NCBI GenBank assembly: GCA_021205005.1
Contig: JAJPYK010000238.1
Span: 3,371-10,324 of the forward strand
Direction: 5' to 3'
Source: Paraprevotella sp.
GTDB lineage: Bacteria > Bacteroidota > Bacteroidia > Bacteroidales > Bacteroidaceae
Length of the DNA: 6,954 nucleotides
The notes beneath the pieces were generated by a model that was given only the letters and a program-made list of their open reading frames with translations, was not told where the DNA came from and searched no databases. This document shows, piece after piece, positions 5,920-6,954 of the stretch; position 1 is the stretch's first letter, and each line of letters begins with the position of its first letter. The translations under genes were made by a program, and so were the position numbers.

Positions 5920-5931
5920 CTCATTCTGCGC

Positions 5932-5946
5932 ACGTGGTTTCCACGT
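5932..5946. repeat. Short perfect inverted repeat
   Basis: ACGTGG, three T residues and CCACGT form a 6-bp perfect stem just 12 nt after the direct repeats. No T-run follows, so it is not a terminator. It may be a second protein-binding site or chance. Confidence 0.35.
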
Positions 5947-6057
5947 ACTCTTCACGACGCGTCCGAAACGCCTTCACTCCCGTGTCCCTCCCCCTTGTCA
6001 TTTGCTCTAAAATGTCAATTAAAACTACAAAAAAGATAAACCTACGGGAAAAAAGAC

Positions 6058-6065
6058 TATATTTG
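6058..6065 (+). promoter_or_regulatory. -7 promoter element of the META-domain lipoprotein
   Basis: TATATTTG matches TAnnTTTG exactly. No TTTG is found 19-21 nt upstream; that stretch is A-rich. The predicted start near 6072 gives a leader of about 33 nt to ATG 6106, with an A-rich run immediately before the start. Confidence 0.5.
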
Positions 6066-6105
6066 CAGTCTGACAATATCATACACAGAAACAACAAGAA
6101 AAAAG

Positions 6106-6888
6106 ATGAAGACACTACGCATGATGGGAGGTGCACTCCTCGCCCTGCTGCTGGCAAGCAGTTGCAAAAGCAGCAAAAACGCATTGGAAACCCGCGCGCT
6201 GAATGGAGAATGGACGATTATGACCGTAAACGGCAAAAAGGCCATAGCCGGCAAAGACATTTATCTCGGTCTGGACATTCAGCAAAACCGATTGTACGGA
6301 TGCGCCGGATGCAACCGCATCATGGGCTCCCTGCAAACGGATCAGGACAAAGCCGGAAGCTTGACTTTCGGACAGGTGGTTTCCACACGGATGCTCTGCC
6401 CCGATATGGATACCGAACAGGCTGTGTTGAACGCCTTGGAGAAAGTCACCGGATATAAAGGTACGGAAAAGGAATTGAGCCTGACCGACAAAGGCGGACA
6501 GACCCTGATTACCTTGAGCAAACGCCCGGCCGCCTCGCTGACTTCGCTCAACGGGAAATGGAACATCACGAAAGTCTATGATGAAGCGGTAGGCGACATC
6601 GAAAAAACGGAGAAGGGGCCTTTCCTGGAATTCAATGCAAAGGAAAAGACCGTGCATGGCAATGCCGGATGCAATATTGTCAACGGCAATCTCGTGCAGG
6701 AGGAGGGACAAGCTTCATCGCTGAAATTCGACCAGTTGCTCACCACCATGATGGCCGGACCGGGTATGACGCTGGAAGGCAAAGTGCTGGAGGCCATGAA
6801 TAAGGTGAAAGGTTTTGTCGTGAAAGACGAACATACGGCCGTCTTGACGGATGAGAACGGAGCGGAAGCGCTGACGCTGGAGAAATAA
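6106..6888 (+). CDS. Lipoprotein with two META domains (HslJ-like)
   Basis: This 260-residue protein starts with a lipoprotein signal: MKTLRMM, a hydrophobic stretch, and lipobox LASSC with Cys20 as the lipidation site. Two META (DUF306) domains follow. Domain 1 (about 32-137) has LNGEWTI, YGCAGCNRIMG (64-74), LTFGQVVSTRMLCPD (86-100) and a C-terminal LxLxDxxG-like strand. Domain 2 (about 148-258) has LNGKWNI, HGNAGCNIVNG (184-194), LKFDQLLTTMMAGPGM (206-221) and VLTDENG. The second lacks two cysteines present in the first (Cys66 becomes Asn186, Cys98 becomes Gly218). META domains occur in E. coli HslJ, an outer-membrane-linked protein associated with heat shock and novobiocin resistance; a biochemical role is not established. 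The protein should face the periplasm or outer membrane. It appears to be a single-gene unit, divergent from the nucleotidyltransferase, with no clear terminator before the right edge. Confidence 0.9.
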   Translation: MKTLRMMGGALLALLLASSCKSSKNALETRALNGEWTIMTVNGKKAIAGKDIYLGLDIQQNRLYGCAGCNRIMGSLQTDQDKAGSLTFGQVVSTRMLCPDMDTEQAVLNALEKVTGYKGTEKELSLTDKGGQTLITLSKRPAASLTSLNGKWNITKVYDEAVGDIEKTEKGPFLEFNAKEKTVHGNAGCNIVNGNLVQEEGQASSLKFDQLLTTMMAGPGMTLEGKVLEAMNKVKGFVVKDEHTAVLTDENGAEALTLEK

Positions 6889-6907
6889 GGAAGAGGAATA
6901 AAGAAGA

Positions 6908-6954
6908 GGGTGTGTCATAATTCAAATTTTGAGATTGACAACTTATAATCTGTA
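6908..6954. other. Possible insertion-sequence end at the right edge
   Basis: GGGTGTGTCATAA (6908-6920) looks like the terminal inverted repeats of several Bacteroidales insertion sequences, which often begin with G-rich TGTGTC motifs. It is followed by the small palindrome TCAAATTTTGA (6922-6932). No transposase or second repeat is inside the window, so this rests on resemblance alone. Confidence 0.2.

Noticed and set aside
5829..6458. 209-codon plus-strand open frame
   Set aside because: Begins at TTG inside the repeat-containing control region and overlaps the lipoprotein gene in another frame. The lipoprotein has a clear signal peptide and domains.

Overview
The window looks like chromosomal DNA from a member of the Bacteroidales (Bacteroides, Parabacteroides or a relative). 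The reasons are that several genes are preceded by the Bacteroidetes -7 element TAnnTTTG, in two cases with a TTTG-like -33 box about 20 nt upstream; leaders are A/T-rich with little or no Shine-Dalgarno sequence; and the protein families (HXXEE membrane protein, PF14907-type nucleotidyltransferase, META-domain lipoprotein, PMCA-type P-ATPase) are a familiar Bacteroidales set. The species cannot be read from the sequence.

Layout. (1) 1-344, minus strand: the N-terminal end of a calcium-type P-type ATPase running off the left edge, with a plausible promoter at 464-493. (2) 345-889: a long leader region with a perfect -7 element at 669-676 and a 35-codon open frame at 705-812 of unknown status. 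(3) 890-2088, plus strand: a small nitroreductase followed 11 nt later by an HXXEE membrane protein, probably one operon and visibly more A/T-rich than the genes to its right. (4) 2361-2544: a complete tRNA transcription unit, with a promoter, a CAT-anticodon tRNA and a strong intrinsic terminator. (5) 2905-4564, plus strand: a CDP-alcohol phosphatidyltransferase and an IspD/TarI-like cytidylyltransferase overlapping by 8 nt (ATGAATAA). (6) 4586-5713, minus strand: a convergent PF14907-like nucleotidyltransferase only 21 nt away. (7) 5764-6057: a divergent intergenic region with a 16-bp direct repeat at 22-bp spacing, an inverted partial copy and a small hairpin. (8) 6106-6888, plus strand: a lipoprotein with two META domains. 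(9) The right edge carries a motif resembling an insertion-sequence end.

Functional reading. The most interesting unit is the overlapping pair at 2905-4564. One enzyme would activate an alcohol phosphate with CTP, and the membrane enzyme would use a CDP-alcohol. Together they could form a two-step pathway for a phospholipid headgroup or a polyol-phosphate surface polymer. Both proteins depart from consensus at normally conserved acidic positions (the fourth Asp of the CDP-alcohol motif is shifted by one residue, and the Asp of the IspD HDAARP motif is Glu), so the substrate may not be a textbook one. This is inference from family and context. No CRISPR array, complete mobile element or phage gene is visible.
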